A stretch of 64,000 nt of DNA from Bimastos eiseni (GCA_959347315.1 OY365806.1:25939516-26003515), one strand, 5' to 3'; positions 26,020 to 38,995 are shown, counted from the stretch's first letter. Notes: generated from the letters alone by a model not told the origin. Made by a program: numbers and translations.

Positions 26020-26045
26020 GATATCTTGAAGGGCGCTATATAAAG
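26020..26045 (+). repeat. Retroposon 3' tail motif (GGGCGCTATATAAA)
   Basis: The string TATCTTGAAGGGCGCTATAT recurs almost exactly at 50643-50666, and the GCGCTATATAAAT core is also at 21608-21620. A relative, GACGCTATATAAAT, is at 55637-55650. Here it is followed by a GATT/GACT microsatellite. I infer the shared 3' end of a SINE or LINE family; the 5' boundary is not visible to me. Confidence 0.5.
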
Positions 26046-26249
26046 TCTTTTTGATTGATTGATTGACTGATTGATTGATTGATTTATTGATTGACTGACT
26101 CACTCACTTATTGACTCATTGATTGATTGATTCCAGTGGAGGGAAGTTGACCAACTGTTTGTCTGAAATTAAATGAAATCCTCAGAACTGATATTTTGTG
26201 GTTGATTGTTTCCAATTTGTCTGGTTTCTCCTCTTGAATTAAATAGCAA

Positions 26250-26510
26250 ACGATGAGGTCTCAACCATTTTACGTCAGCAAATACAATCCAACAAATACT
26301 CCACTTTCGATCAAGACCACACACTGAAATTCAAGGCCAAGACCAAATACATACAAACCAGACCAAAGAGGCAAAGACCCGGAACTAATCCAGAACAATT
26401 AAGACCAATGCACCTATGCATTCTAGAGCAATGCCTAGACCAAGACCACATGTTTGGTCTTCAAACTGATTCGACACCAAGACCATTATCTCGAAACGAC
26501 ATCATTGGCT
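26250..26510. mobile_element. Decayed relic of the GAGACC-rich hAT-type family
   Basis: Scattered CCAAGACCA, GAGGTCTCAACC and TTGGTCTTC words resemble the terminal regions of the elements at 12682 and 60227, but I could not define ends or a duplication. Confidence 0.35.
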
Positions 26511-26632
26511 CTAGGCTTACGGCATGCCATCTGTCGAGCAAATATCACCGCTAGATGGAGAAAGTCTAAGATAAACAACACATGAGACACAGCAGCAACT
26601 TCTGAATACATCAAACACTGTTGAGTGCAATG

Positions 26633-26633
<1 letters not shown>

Positions 26634-26681
<48 letters not shown>

Positions 26682-26682
26682 C
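26634..26682. repeat. (AT)n(AG)n compound dinucleotide repeat
   Basis: About 24 bp of AT followed by about 24 bp of AG, uninterrupted. The surrounding 26700-29180 holds no recognised gene. Confidence 0.85.
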
Positions 26683-28697
26683 CGATGAACAGTGCCTAGT
26701 AGGCAGAAAATCTCTGGTGAGCTGAACGATTAAACGATGGAATCTTAAATATGTAATGGATCATGCATGTATAATGGTAAAACATATCTTGTCCTCATAA
26801 GTTTTAAATAAAATTTCTAGGCCTCGTGAATTACAAAAACATCAATTACATAGTGTCGTGAATGCTCGTCAGCTGTTTCCTAGAACAAGTTAGAATGTTG
26901 TAGGTCTATACATTCGTTAAGAACTTCAGCTTCTAGTTGAGATTCCACTAATACTAGTTTTGGAATTGAATCATCTGGCCTTCCCACATATAAGTAAAAT
27001 GAATACAACGCTCAACCACAGTGCAAAATAATAAATTATAGATATAGGATACAGCTAAAACCTGCATCGTTTTGATCAGTCAGTCTACTAATCAGAGATT
27101 ATTTGCACCAGGTACAATTCACGATGTCTGTGTGAAAAGAAATCCAACTGACGATGTTTGCACTAAACTCAGATAACTCTTATTAACGAATAACCAAGAT
27201 CAGTAATTTTAATATTTCAGTAACCAAGATGAAAGAATTAAAAAACTTCCCGCAGTTGTCATAAAGATCTGACACTTTTGCTAGAATAACAAATTAATTT
27301 ATAAAAACTGCATTTTGCAGAAACTGTTATTTATGGAAACTGTAAAATTCAAAATGCAATTTAAAGAAACTGTAAGCTGCTCGAAACTGACATGGTGTGG
27401 GATTGCTGTTTGATCGTCCTCAAAAACGAACAGTGATCTGTTCAATACTATCCTAACTCGAGCAACATTTAGCCAGCCAAGCTAATGCACCAGTTGACGC
27501 AAACTCAACACATAGGCCAATAATCACTCTGCTATTTTTACTAAAACCCTAGGAATTAGCGCCGGAATTAGACTTTGCGAGGCCCGAAGCGCTCAACGTT
27601 TAAGAGGTCCTGTCCTCCTCCTACTTCTCCCTACTTAAAAAGGTACACGAATATGTTACTATTTCGGTTGGTCAAAATTTCGAGATGATGTTAAAGATGG
27701 CACATTTTGCAGTAAGTAAATGTTTGGCTGGCACTGGCAATAAAAATCAAATGGCTGTATAAGCCTAGGTTATAGTCTATAAGTTACACGCAGATCTGCC
27801 TAATGATGCACTGTCTCATCGCATTGCGAGTAGATGAAGGAAAAATTTATAAGAATGCTACGTTAGTTTAGTTAATTCGTTTAAATGAAGGAATCGTGTA
27901 TGGCATTTTGGGTAATACAACTCATGGCCTTTTAAATGTCATTTAATGCATTTAATGCGATTTAATGCGCTTTAATGCGTTCATGTCTATTTAGTGTGGG
28001 TTCAAACTATAGAGTGTTAAATTGTTTTATAATATTATAACTCAAGCTGCTATAAAGTTTTCCATCGTGATTTACGGATTGCAGTAATTAACTATTTATC
28101 ACTTGGAAGATTGCTCATTTTGTCACTTTCTAAACACCACATAAATGCTCAGTGCTGAAAACTTTCGTGACCACTTCGATGGACATTTTGTTTCCTTATA
28201 CACTGAGAAAATAATCGATGTGCCAAACAGGGTATTTCTGCGGAAATAAAGCGACGGCTACAATGGGCATTCATTATGCCAATAAAACAAATTATTTCCA
28301 CAATTGCAGCAGCTGGAGAAGAAAAGAGATTCAGTTGTTACTATTAATGGGAGAAACAAAGTATGTGCATTAGGTTCGGTTTGCTTTCTGCTGATAAGGT
28401 TGGTGGACACGCTCTTTTCGGCAAGTTTTTCTGTCTATAACATTAGTCTACATGTATATACATGTGGGTCTGCTTTGCTCAGGAAGATAACATTCAGCGG
28501 CGAGGTGTATCGTCAACTTAAAGGTCAGTTTTCAAATCCGAGTCAGCATAGAAAGCTGCTCCGCAATTTAAAGCACAAGTTGACCAATCCGCTAGCGAAT
28601 TTGTCTACGTCTAAAGCGTAGGACTACCATGTAGTGTACTAGCCGTGTTTGCTAGCGAAAAAGTCTTAGAGTGGTATACAGCGCAGACGTGTATAAT

Positions 28698-28728
<31 letters not shown>

Positions 28729-29180
28729 CTGCGGAGGGTGAGAGAGAGACACGGAGAGAGAGAGGCAGACAGTAAGACAGACAGACACAGACAGAGAGAT
28801 AGAAAGAAAGAGAGTGTACTGATCATCAGTTTTCATATGCTGAGAGTGATGAATAGTTTCCTACCGACGGGTGTTAGCATCAGTGACTCTTTTTCATCTT
28901 CTTAAACAACTGCGGAGTAGCTTTGTCTAATCACCTCTTACATCCAGCACAATGCATGGATAGATTAAGGCCACAGTGACTGCATTTTATTATCAGAATT
29001 TCACAAACCTCAGGCTCTATATACATGTATGTAGACTTTTATCAAAACAATAGAGCCCTATGTTTGCAGACAATACTTTTAAGAGTGTTTACATTGAATA
29101 ATTTGTCAAGTTGCACCTATCTGTATGCCTCTGGATATTAATGAAGCGCCTTATAAGAGAAAACCTTACATATTTTTGCT

Positions 29181-29552
29181 TTACTGTGCATCAAAAAGTC
29201 GGTCTCTTCGCGTGTCCTTGATCCCGGCCGTAACTTCCGGTATTGCCACGGAACTACTTTCTTCGGCGGAGGGATCGCTCGACCGCCCGCACGGACAGAC
29301 GACCATTCCCTTGCGGTGACACTCCATGTATAAGAAGACTAGACCGCAGATGACAATGCCGAGGCTGGGCCAGAAGAGGTAATGAAATACGTCCGTCTTC
29401 GAGTAGGACTTTTCGAGAATGGCGTTGTCCAAGGTCAGGGTGTCGTAGTAGCAGAGGAAGGTTGAGTTGCCGCGCGCCGCTAAAGAGTCGAAGAAATCGT
29501 CGACGTGTCGAGCGTTCTCCTGTCGTGACTTATGGCAGACGCTGAAGGAACA
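29181..29552 (-). CDS. KCNMB-like: KCNMB-like exon b: second half of ectodomain, TM2 and tail
   Basis: Acceptor TTCGTATCCAG, then CSFSVCHKSR. Encodes 123 residues ending LFDAQ. The FHYLFWPS motif at the start of TM2 is the family hallmark. The tail carries CPC near the membrane and a Ser/Glu-rich stretch. Confidence 0.87.
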   Translation of the reverse strand, partial: CSFSVCHKSRQENARHVDDFFDSLAARGNSTFLCYYDTLTLDNAILEKSYSKTDVFHYLFWPSLGIVICGLVFLYMECHRKGMVVCPCGRSSDPSAEESSSVAIPEVTAGIKDTRRDRLFDAQ

Positions 29553-32459
29553 CTGGATACGAAGAAACAGCAAATCTAATCTAATAAGATTCAACGCATT
29601 TCAAAACAGTCCATTCTTATCTTATTCCACCCAACCCTTTTCATTTTAACGTATTCTATTCAACTTAATTATATTCCAACACATTCTAATCTAATCTACA
29701 CTATTCAAATTAATTACATTCCAACATATTTTGATCTAATATACGCTATTCAAATTAGTTATAATTTATTCTAATATCATTGTAATTATCAGTTCTTGAT
29801 GTCATCTACTTGACAGCGAATATATAAGTGACCTCCATTTTCCTTGTTAATTAATTTAGTCAAGTTCACCGTCCACTGCTGCCTTAAATCCTGCGATCCT
29901 CTGTTGCCAACTCATCTGGTTTTCTCATTGTCATACATTCCGATCCCTAAATGAAAAACACATGTATCACATCTCATATACTTTTATCTAAGTTTTCTTT
30001 TGCTCATTCTTTGCTTATCCACATCCCCCGTTCATCATTCAAAATGTTTGTGATATGCGTCCAATATAGATAGCCTTTGTCGTTAGTGCCACCTGCGTTT
30101 ATTAACCCTTCTAGGTAGATGAATTCTATGCTATTTGCTGAACAACTTCTCTTTTATTGTCGATACGGTACTTATGGGATCTTGTCTGTCTTTTCAACCT
30201 CCACCTCCATATACATGTAGTTTTGCTTTTCTCCGCGCTGATCATTAGGCCGAGTCCTCCGCCGATTTTTGTCTGTTTGGGACACAATATTCTGTAGTTT
30301 TCGTCCGCCTCTAGTGAGTAGTCCAATATGTCTTCGGAAAATCGCAGATTACTCACCAACCATCCATTTGGTTTCAGTCGTCCCTCGATGTTGTTATGAC
30401 TGAACGACATTACTGTTTCTCATGCCTGGCTAAATAGGTTTGGGAATAAGATACAGCGTTGTCTTGCTCCCGTCTTTGTTTGATGCAACTTTCAACTCGA
30501 ATTTTTTACAACGTAGTTTCATGGAATCAGATACTAATTGCATTCGGTTTATCTTCAAGATTTCCTCATTTTCTTTGTATTGCTGTTCCATCCAGTTGTT
30601 TTGCTGTTACAATCTCCTTCTGATTCGACTAATGCTCCAACTGAATTGTTTCCGGTCTGCAGTGCTTTGCTAGGCCTCATCCTTTCTTCCACGAGTTCTA
30701 ATACTTCGTTTGATATTCCTGGATTTTCGGATTCCTTCAAGCATTTCCGAGTTCCGACTATGACTGTGTTGTTGGCTGCTGTTTGTATTTCATTTTCCAT
30801 GTTTAACCAAATAACTTCTATCTTGTCTTTCACGTTGATCTGTATCTTCCTCTCTATCTCGTCTTCATACTTTCGTCAGATGTCATTATCTGTCAATATC
30901 TTGGTATGATACTTGATGTTCGCTGTTGAGCGGATTCTTCTTCTTAGCCTCGCTCTCAAGTTCGCTGTAGGCCTAATAACTAACGTGTGATCGGAACCAA
31001 GTCGGGCATCAAATGATCTGAATTATGTAGTTTGATACCTTTATAGGCTGGAAAAATTCTTTTAGTCAGGGCAGACGTCGATTCGACTTCGAGATATCTG
31101 TTATACTACTGTCCATCGTCAAATGAACGTTACGACAAATACTGACCGTACACTGTCAATGGGAATAGACCAGACGACCAAAGAGAGGTTTGGTCATCCG
31201 CTATATGCCGAGGCTAAGGAAAATTAAGTCGCTAATATTTTATACCCCATGCTGTCTAAGGTTTCCAACCATCCATATCCAATACCGCATCTCGACTCTA
31301 ACACGAACTTCTTGAATTAAGCATATTCGTGGTTCGACACAAAATACCACCACCCATCTTCTGTCATCTGTTACTGTCTTCTTTAGATATCACATCAAAG
31401 GCTTTATAGCGTACATTCTAAATGAAGTCTCACTGCTTCTTGAATACCTGCCTTTATTCACTCCTCTGCCTGTCAAGTTTTCCCAACGAAACCAGCCTTT
31501 AGCAGCTGCTATACTCTTTCTCTTTCCAGTTTCTCTACAAAACCCATAGTCGAAGAACTTATAAAAGGCATTCTGCTAACTATCAACTCAAGCCTGGCGC
31601 ATAGAGCGCCGCTCACCATATATCTTGGATGATATATTCGTTTATTATGTCAGATCAGGTTCACGTGACCCAAGATTCTACGGAGAAAAAGATTTTAATC
31701 AGTGTTGAAATAAGTATGATTACCGTGATTACGGTAATCGTTGTGGCTTCAGAACCGTCCCATGTCACACTCAAGTTACATAATTGTCTGCGTTTTGGCA
31801 AAAATTCAAAGTCATATGCGCGGGGGCGGAGGCGGAGGCGGAGGGAGGAGTGTATAGTGGGAAGTAAGAACTACAGACGGAAAATGGAAAGGAGTATATA
31901 CAGCATAAGGATGGATGACAGAAGTGTAGGAATGACATTATGATTGCCTATTTATGCATAGATGTATGATTGTATGTATGTGTGTAACTATATATGCATA
32001 TGTGTATGATCACATGTATGTAGTTGTATGTATATTTATAGAGCACCGAGGTTGACCTACTTGTCGATGGTGTCCAGTCGCCTGGATAGTGTCTGAGTAG
32101 AGCATTCCTCTGTGAGTGTGTCCAAGTATGTTGAAAGTCACTGTCGCCAGCAGACACGGAAGGTGGACTAGATGACACGCATCGATCTTTCGATCGCGTG
32201 TCTTGTCCACTGTGCCGGAGCAGAACACGCACTGGATATCGTGGTCGGCGTATGAGAGGTTCTGAAGGCGGCAGAGGGCCGCCTGGTAATCCTCTGATAG
32301 AGAGTACTCGCGGACCACAATGGCAGAGACGACGGCTATGGCGCAGACACACACAATGCAGATCGTTGCTAGGATGCAGTTCAGTGCTCGATGTGGTCGA
32401 AGGGAGGACCGGAAACTGTCCAGGTTGAAGGGCTTTGTGTTGTGCGCCGTCGAGATCAT
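29181..32459 (-). CDS. KCNMB-like: BK (large-conductance calcium-activated) potassium channel beta subunit, two exons
   Basis: Exons 32459-32061 and 29552-29181 (minus strand) join in phase 0 to a 256-residue protein. KCNMB proteins are two-pass membrane subunits that tune gating of the Slo1 BK channel. Visible here: a first membrane segment at about residues 27-50 (LNCILATICIVCVCAIAV), then a cysteine-rich ectodomain with HLPCLLATVTFNI and LYSDTIQAT, matching the family's YPCL.v.VN and LyyT blocks. Then come FLCYYD, the VFHYLFWPSLGIVICGLV second membrane segment (family: lFHSLFWP) and a cytosolic tail of about 45 residues. Sequons are NLS at 67 and NST at 162. Vertebrate members are about 190-280 residues. 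Both termini cytosolic is the family topology. An upstream coding exon is possible because an acceptor-like TTTCCGGTAG precedes the Met. Confidence 0.87.
29600..29770. repeat. About 52-bp degenerate tandem repeat in the KCNMB-like intron
   Basis: Two to three AT-rich units sharing CTATTCAA(A/C)TTAATTA and ATTCCAACA(T/C)ATT, beginning next to the acceptor of the downstream exon. Confidence 0.55.
30120..31030 (-). mobile_element. Decayed RTE-type LINE within the KCNMB-like intron
   Basis: On the minus strand, in the order of a LINE polyprotein: ARLGSDHTLV near 31015 (the GSDH catalytic-end motif of an APE-type endonuclease), then a Glu/Lys-rich linker with ENEIQTAA and VLELVEERMRPSKA (30833-30555), then LRFSEDI near 30340. 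The last is a mutated form of the reverse transcriptase F-A-D-D-I motif, followed by GLGLMISAEKSKT. Frames are broken by stops and shifts, and the catalytic second Ala-Asp is lost, so it is inactive. Confidence 0.7.
31830..31925. repeat. Purine-rich dispersed repeat, copy 1
   Basis: GGCGGAGGCGGAGGCGGAGG leads into GGAAGTAAGAA and GCATAAGGATGGATGACAGA. The second half matches 37655-37725 (GGAAGTAGGAA and GCAGAAGGATGGATAACAGA), so it is a dispersed element or ancient duplication. Confidence 0.55.
32061..32459 (-). CDS. KCNMB-like: KCNMB-like exon a: TM1 and first half of ectodomain
   Basis: 133 codons from ATG at 32459 to donor CAA|GTAGGT. Ectodomain cysteines at residues 63, 77, 80, 95 and 102 are visible. 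The reading frame runs on into the intron for several codons, so a naive open frame overstates this exon. Confidence 0.83.
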
Positions 32460-32513
32460 TGCCGGAAGTCGTCGTTGATATCGCCTTTCTACCGGAAACA
32501 AAAATGGTCGCAA

Positions 32514-35500
32514 CGAGAAGTATTAGGATTATCCAAACGTAGCCTACTTGGGCTTCAATTTGGGAATGTCAGTAGGTCAAGAGGATGTAACTAGGTCAAA
32601 AAGATGCAAACATAAGTAAGTTATGGAAGTAGGTGTGGAAGATGTATGTGGGTCAAAGATAGCCAACCAGGCCAAGCGGATGCAGTTAAGGCTGTCAGAG
32701 GAACATATAAGTTGGTTTATACATTAGGTCGTTGACCGAGTTCCAATTCTAAGACTCTCAAAGTTTCAAATGAAAGCAGGCTCAGGGAATGATGACCATC
32801 CACATTAACTCCCACTTTAAGAAGTGCGTGTAAGTCACATTTCTGGCATAAGTGCCTATGCACAATGCGTCTATTACTGAATCGAAGTGAATGGGTGCAT
32901 TTCAAGTAGTCCAAAGTTACGGATATAATCCGCTACTGCCTGAGGGTGTGCATTCGTTTCAGTAAGGTAGTCTGATTGTCATGTAAGTAGGTGATTTGGG
33001 CTTTGGTTCGAGTGGCGTTGGCTTATATCGCGGTGTAGTTTATGTCTAAATTTAAAATACGATCCAATCTTGCAGAGAGGGTTCAGATCTGATTTAATCC
33101 ATTGGATTTAATCCATTCCATGTAGCCTATTTTATGGAACGGTACCAAGATCGTTGTATTCGAAACAGTTCCAGATCAGCTTCAGATTTCGAATTCGCAA
33201 AGCCTTTGAATGCATTCAAATCATTTCAAAATATGTTCATCTAGATGTAGCTTTCCAGCTCAAGTCGTAATAACATAAAAGAATGTTCACAGTATATACA
33301 TGTAGCAGTATTTATTTATCCTACATCAACTCAAATTCTTTTATATCGTCATTCGCTTCGATCTTACATACGGTTTAGTAGAAAACTTTGACAGCATTCA
33401 TGGCTGTGTGAAGTCTGTAAGATCAGCTTGAAGTCTAACCTAGGCCTTCATGGGATTTTCACGAAATCTTTGACAGCATTGATTGAGTCTGTGAGGCAGA
33501 TGTGAAGTGTATCTCGCTTATGAAAGTTCTGCACGAAACTCGTTTCGAAGAATCGCAACTTTGCTTTTCTGTGTCATTAAATTCAGCTCAACATTCATTT
33601 TGCAGACTTCGAGTAGCTCTGAGAGAGAAATACAATCAACAAACCTTTTCTTCACGCCATGAAAAACTCGAAATGATTGAGTCTAGGCTAATATAAAGAC
33701 TTAGATGCGTCTCTAATACAAAAGCATATTCAGAACATAAAATCCACGTTTTGTGATATTTCTGTCGCTTATGGTGTTCCCAGTGATGACGATTACTACT
33801 GCTACCGTTACTTCCTCTACTACCACTACCAGTCTACCACTACTATTTACACTGTCAATGGGAAGATCAATGGCAACTTCTGTAGCGCTGGTGCCTAGTG
33901 AACAAGACGCCAACCAATGGCAAACGCAGGTGAAGCCTGAATGAGGCTTGACTATTGCTGAACAATCTGCCATGGTATAGGAAGTTAGCCTACGATGGGC
34001 CATCAATTACCTTGTGTGGGAAGATCGGACGGCGACAGACAGAGAGACAGAGTGACAGACAGACATAGACAGGCAGACAGGCGGGCAGACTGACAGAGAG
34101 AGAGGTGGAGTAGCTACCTACCTTAATATGTTAATACAACAAAAACGAGGTCACTTAATTCCAATGGCTGATTCCCCAATTGATCACTTTCGCTAGTATC
34201 CTTCCACTCTGAGGAAGACGTTTATAAAAGTGTATCATCTACCTTTGAGGAGATCATGCGGACCAGCTGAACCTTCGCAATCGTAGGCCTACTACAACTA
34301 CTGTCTCTATGTCGATAATAGAAGAACGCAACAACGGTAGATCAAGTTCTAGGCCAGACACAGACGCAGGGAACAGAGTGCTCTTCATCAACGATCTATG
34401 ACTCGGTTCTGGGCTCAACACGTACAACGACGAATCGCTACCTTGCAAAAGTCTTTCCGGGCACGTTCGGTACCATCATTACGATCGACCACCTGTATAC
34501 ATCAGTTTATGCTGCTGTCTAATAGCCGAATCGCCTACACAATCGTTGGACCTGGTCGAAGTTAGCCACCGAGGGTGCGTTCCACTGCTGCTCAGGTTTC
34601 ACTCAGAGTATATTCAGGTTTTTATAGAGTGAACCTGGCGTATAAAATATGATCATTTTAACGGAAGCGGCTAATTGATGCAAAGAGCGCACATATAATA
34701 TATATTTATATATATATACATTATAATGTATATATATATCTACATTATAATATACACATTCTCTACATCGATCAGCCACATATCGGTAATGGGGTGCATA
34801 CGCTTATGTATGTACGCTGTGTCCCGATGAAAAGTAGACTCCTAAACGTCTGTCTCCTTGAAGATTAAACTTATATCGATGAAATTATATGTGCTTTATT
34901 CCACATCATTTTCGAATTAATGTACAAAGTTTGGCTAAATTTGATGCAGCATAAGCAAAGAAATTGAACGATTTAGCGTACCTTGTAAAATTGAAAGTTT
35001 CCAACATGGGCTCTTACTTCATCATACGCTGTCGACGTTGTTATCGATGGAACGTTACTTGTTTTTTTATGTCTGAGTTCGGAGTGGCAGCTATTTGACT
35101 ACGCGATCATCGACCTGGCCATCAAACATTGTCGTCCATGTTGCAATCGTGGATGTGTGTGAGCAAGGATGATTTATTTAAACACCAGCTGTGACTAAAC
35201 TTCACTTCCTCACGAATGTTATAGGATCCCCATGTTGGAAACTTCCTCTTTTTGGTACTGCATTTCAAAAGTTCATAAACTTGAAAAAATCAACATTTCC
35301 AAACGGAATAAGGATTTCGTGTTGCTATGTCAACTATTATTAGTTCTGAAAATTACAGTAAAATGCTGCAAATTTTGACCAAGTTATGGCATTTTTGTTG
35401 GGGTCTACTTTGCATAGGGACACAGTGTATGTATAATATATATATAATTATAATTATATATATTATGTATACACACGCATATAAACGTATATGGAAAATG

Positions 35501-36785
35501 CATTCCATCGATTATATGTGCATCTTCAGGTAACTCAAAGGCGCATGGCATACAGTTTAAGAATGACACATAATGCGATATCGCACTTCATCCCCTCTCG
35601 TCTGTCAATCTCACCTATCCTTCTTATGCCCTCTTTCCGGCAACTTTACACTTGTGACTGAAAGCCAAAAACTCTTCAAGCCATCCTAGATCCACTCCTC
35701 TGCCAATCTTTGACCATCATCGTCAACGACTTTCCCGAAGCATTATGTTGCATCCTCGGATCTACCCACCTCCATTTTGACATGGCACCGACACAGACCA
35801 AACAACCTAGTTGCTGAGGGCTTTCATCTGATATAGCGCCACTGATTAGCTTATCTCTCCGACGTCGTCTTCCTGCGACGCTGAGAAATGTCTAAGATTC
35901 ACAATAATATATATATATATATGCATTACGTTGCATTTACAAAGAAACGGGCATTGCTAAAGGTGTCAAAATGGCCGTCAAAACACGATTTTTTCGCGTT
36001 GACAATAAACTGAGCCTTCCGCGGCAAAGGAAGGATAGTGTTAGCTATACATTGGTTAAAGCGTATTCATAAGCCTCCATAGGCCTACCTATTGATGCTG
36101 GCCATTTCAGCCAATTTATTTAAATCTCTGGCAGACACGATATGTAAACGGGAAACGGGAACCTGGAATGGCGTGGCTCCCATTTAAGCGGGGAACGGGA
36201 GTCATGGACACGATCAATTAATTGAAAAATGGTCAAGGTCAAGGCCATCGTTATACGGTCACTATAATAACGTAACAAGGATGAGACTTCTGCGCTGAAG
36301 AATTTCTGCCCTAATGTTGCTTTAGGTTTCCTAAATAATATGCCTAACCACGTTTTCGAGTCGTCTGGTTTGGTATAATTAAAAGAAGCTATCCAAATGT
36401 GCTGTCTCCTTTCTGGTGAGAGAATTTTGTAGGTTTCACATAGGTCTCCTCTTTCTCTTTTTTCTCCCTAGTGTTGTTTGTCCAGACCTTTTAAACCGCT
36501 CTTCATAGATCACATCATACATCAGTTTAACTTCAAATCAGTTGTGTAGTTCTCTTTTGCAAATTTTCTAGCTGTTCAATGTAATGTTTCTTGTACGAAT
36601 TGCACGGCTTGTTGCAGTAGTTGAAGCCGGACCAGTGATTGTCCAGCCACAATATTAGGCTAAATCCATGTTTCTGCTGAATATTTTCTTCTAGTCATAC
36701 TCAAAAAGGTACATTTATACTACCATTCCCATCATTAACGGAATAACGAACAATTTCTTGACTCTGGTTGCACCTAATATTACAG
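32514..36785. other. Intergenic between the KCNMB-like gene and a possible exon
   Basis: No recognised gene. A short purine-rich GACA-type microsatellite lies at about 34036-34105 and an AT-rich palindromic patch (TACATTATAATGTA) near 34715. Two relatives around TTTGACAGCATT at 33389 and 33470 suggest a short direct duplication of about 80 bp. Confidence 0.4.
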
Positions 36786-36952
36786 ACCGAACCGTATTCA
36801 GAGCAGCAGGATAACGCGTCCCGAGCCACGCGCATGCCAGGCAAGCACCGAGATATTCGGCTACAGCTGGGCAGGAGAGGCGGACCGAAGTCGGCTCGTA
36901 AGGTGGGAGTCGGGTGGAGGCATCTCGACTCGTGCGCTACGAGTTTTTCGGG
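36786..36952 (+). CDS. Possible coding exon of an unrecognised gene
   Basis: GC-rich and codon-like compared with its surroundings. It is bounded by acceptor CACCTAATATTACAG and donor GGGTATGTTG (an earlier donor AAG|GTGGGA at 36903 is an alternative). It translates as TEPYSEQQDNASRATR, then PGKHRDIRLQLGRRGG, with no family I recognise. It would end in phase 1, compatible with the block at 38996. Confidence 0.25.
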
Positions 36953-37439
36953 TATGTTGATATTTTCGTTGTGCCAGAAAGATATCACAGGACCATTGCA
37001 CTATATCTGAGATTGTCAAATATCGAACACCGTCAGTCTGTGTGCTTCTGTATGTCTGCTTTACTTGCGTGTTTATCGCTTTGAACACTTGCTGCTTGCC
37101 AGTCTATCGGCGACTACCTCCCACTTTCTGTCCGCTTTATTGCCCTTCAATCTCCCTCTCTATCTTTCTAAGGTCTGTCTGTGTTTCTCTTATTTCGCCC
37201 TTTTTTAATCCGTCAGTCAGTTCACTTCCATCCTGTCTTCGACTGTCTGCGTAATTTACTCAATTTCTGTAAATTAGTCTGCTTGTTTCTCCGTTCTCTT
37301 ATTTACCAGTACCTACATGTCTGCTGTCTTCTTGTTCGTCTGCTTATGTCCGTGTGTTTATGCGTCTTTATGTCCGAAGACGCTATCGTTGTTAGAGACC
37401 CGACGGCGTGAGGCCAAATCGCAAATCCGCATGTAAGCG

Positions 37440-38060
37440 CCCTCTGGTGGGGAGAGAAGAATTAGCAGCGCAGGAGGGGCAGGGCGAGAGGGATGGGCAA
37501 GAGGGATGGGCAAGAGGGATGGGCAAGAGGGATGGGCAAGAGGGATGGGCAAGAGGGATGGGCGAGAGGGATGGGCGAGAGGAATGGGTGAGAGGGATGG
37601 GCGGAGGATTGAGGAAAGGAGGACTTAAAGAAGGAAGGCAGGGTGAGTAAGTGGAGGGAAGTAGGAAATATAAGCGGAAGAAATGGAAAGATGATATAAA
37701 GCAGAAGGATGGATAACAGAAGTGAGGGAAAGACAGAGAGGATGGAAGGAAATGGAGAGAGGAAGGCGGAGGAGAAAGGAGGGACTGACGAAGAGAGGGA
37801 AGAAGGTGAAGAGGATGGTGGATGGGAAGGCATATGGCAGAGAGTGAATATGCAGGTACGTACAAGAGAAGCAAAATAGGAGCCAATGGAGCTGTGGAGG
37901 GATGGCCAAGTGGAGGGAGTGGGAAGGAAGTGCGGATGGAATAGCGAGAGACAATAGAAAGCGGTGATGGAAAGGCGGGTGGAAGAAGGGAGGAAGGAAG
38001 TGATAAAAGGGCAGGGACGTGGAAAGGAAAGGGCAGAAGGACGGACGGAGGAATAGCCCA
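37440..38060. repeat. Long purine-rich tract with a 13-bp minisatellite
   Basis: About 600 bp of mostly A and G on the plus strand. At 37486-37605 are eight or nine copies of GATGGGCAAGAGG and close variants. Opposite-strand frames encode Pro/Ser/Leu-rich low-complexity peptides up to 264 codons long, which I reject as coding. Confidence 0.8.
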
Positions 38061-38399
38061 AAGGAGAAGATGATAGATAGAGTGATGAAAGATAATGTGT
38101 CTACTTCGGCCGTTGCGCCAAATGCCAGAGATATGAGCATCGGGATTAAGCAAGTAATAAACCGTACTGGACCAAGTAAGAATCATTTTTCATGCTGAAG
38201 ACAAACTTAACGCTATCGCAATAGAAACAGAAGATAACGCCAGCTATACGCTGCCATTATTGAAGAAGAATGCAAAGAGTAATTCTAAGAAGAATGCGAG
38301 GAGGAATTACGATAAGAAGATGAAGAAGAAGATGATGCAATAGCAAATGATTGTGATCGCGACCATTAGTCCTTAGGGTGAAAGCTCTGGCAGAATCAT

Positions 38400-38860
38400 C
38401 ACAAATGGTCATTTTAGGTGACGACCGCATCCCGTGGATATCTTTTAAATATGGTGTTCCTCAAGGAATCGTACTGGGTCCTCATCTCTAAATCACGTTC
38501 ACTGTTGACCTCCAACTCGTTTTTGCTAGGCATTCAGCAGTGGGACACCCCTATGCTGATGACATTCAGCCTCCTTCGTTCATGATCCACCAATTGATCA
38601 GCTGATCCTTTCTCAATCTAGAGTCTCTTTCCTCAGAACTCCATTGCTGGATGTACTCGAATCGATTCTCTCAGTTCTACAATAACTCAGTGGGTCGGGC
38701 TTGAAACTCGACAAAGACCTTCTTTCTGAGCGGCTTCAACTGTTCACCTTCTCGCTAGTGTTTGTGACTTGGGCGTTGCTCTTGACAGCACTCTCTCGCT
38801 GGCTGAAAATATTTCTTACCTCTCAGTCTAGTTTCTATCACCTGCGAGATCTTTGAGCTG
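38400..38860 (+). mobile_element. Decayed LINE reverse transcriptase fragment
   Basis: The frame from about 38418 reads WISFKYGVPQGIVLGPHL, then a stop, ITFTVDLQLVF, GHPYADDIQ and later LESLSSELHCWM. This is the VPQGSVLGP...YADDTQ core of CR1/L2/jockey-type reverse transcriptases, with nonsense mutations. The catalytic YADD is intact, but the frame is not. Confidence 0.75.
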
Positions 38861-38995
38861 TCATCAACTTTCTACCATGCTAATGTTTGGTTATGTATGG
38901 CTTTGTATGTACTACCGAAACTCGCTACCTATTGGTTTTCCATGTTATCTCACGTGTTATCTCTTCAATAGGTACTATATTGTATACAGCTGTAG

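Noticed and set aside
37392..38186. 264-codon Pro/Ser/Leu-rich minus-strand frame and its overlaps
   Set aside because: Low-complexity reading of a purine-rich tract; three overlapping frames are all open, as expected for a biased strand.
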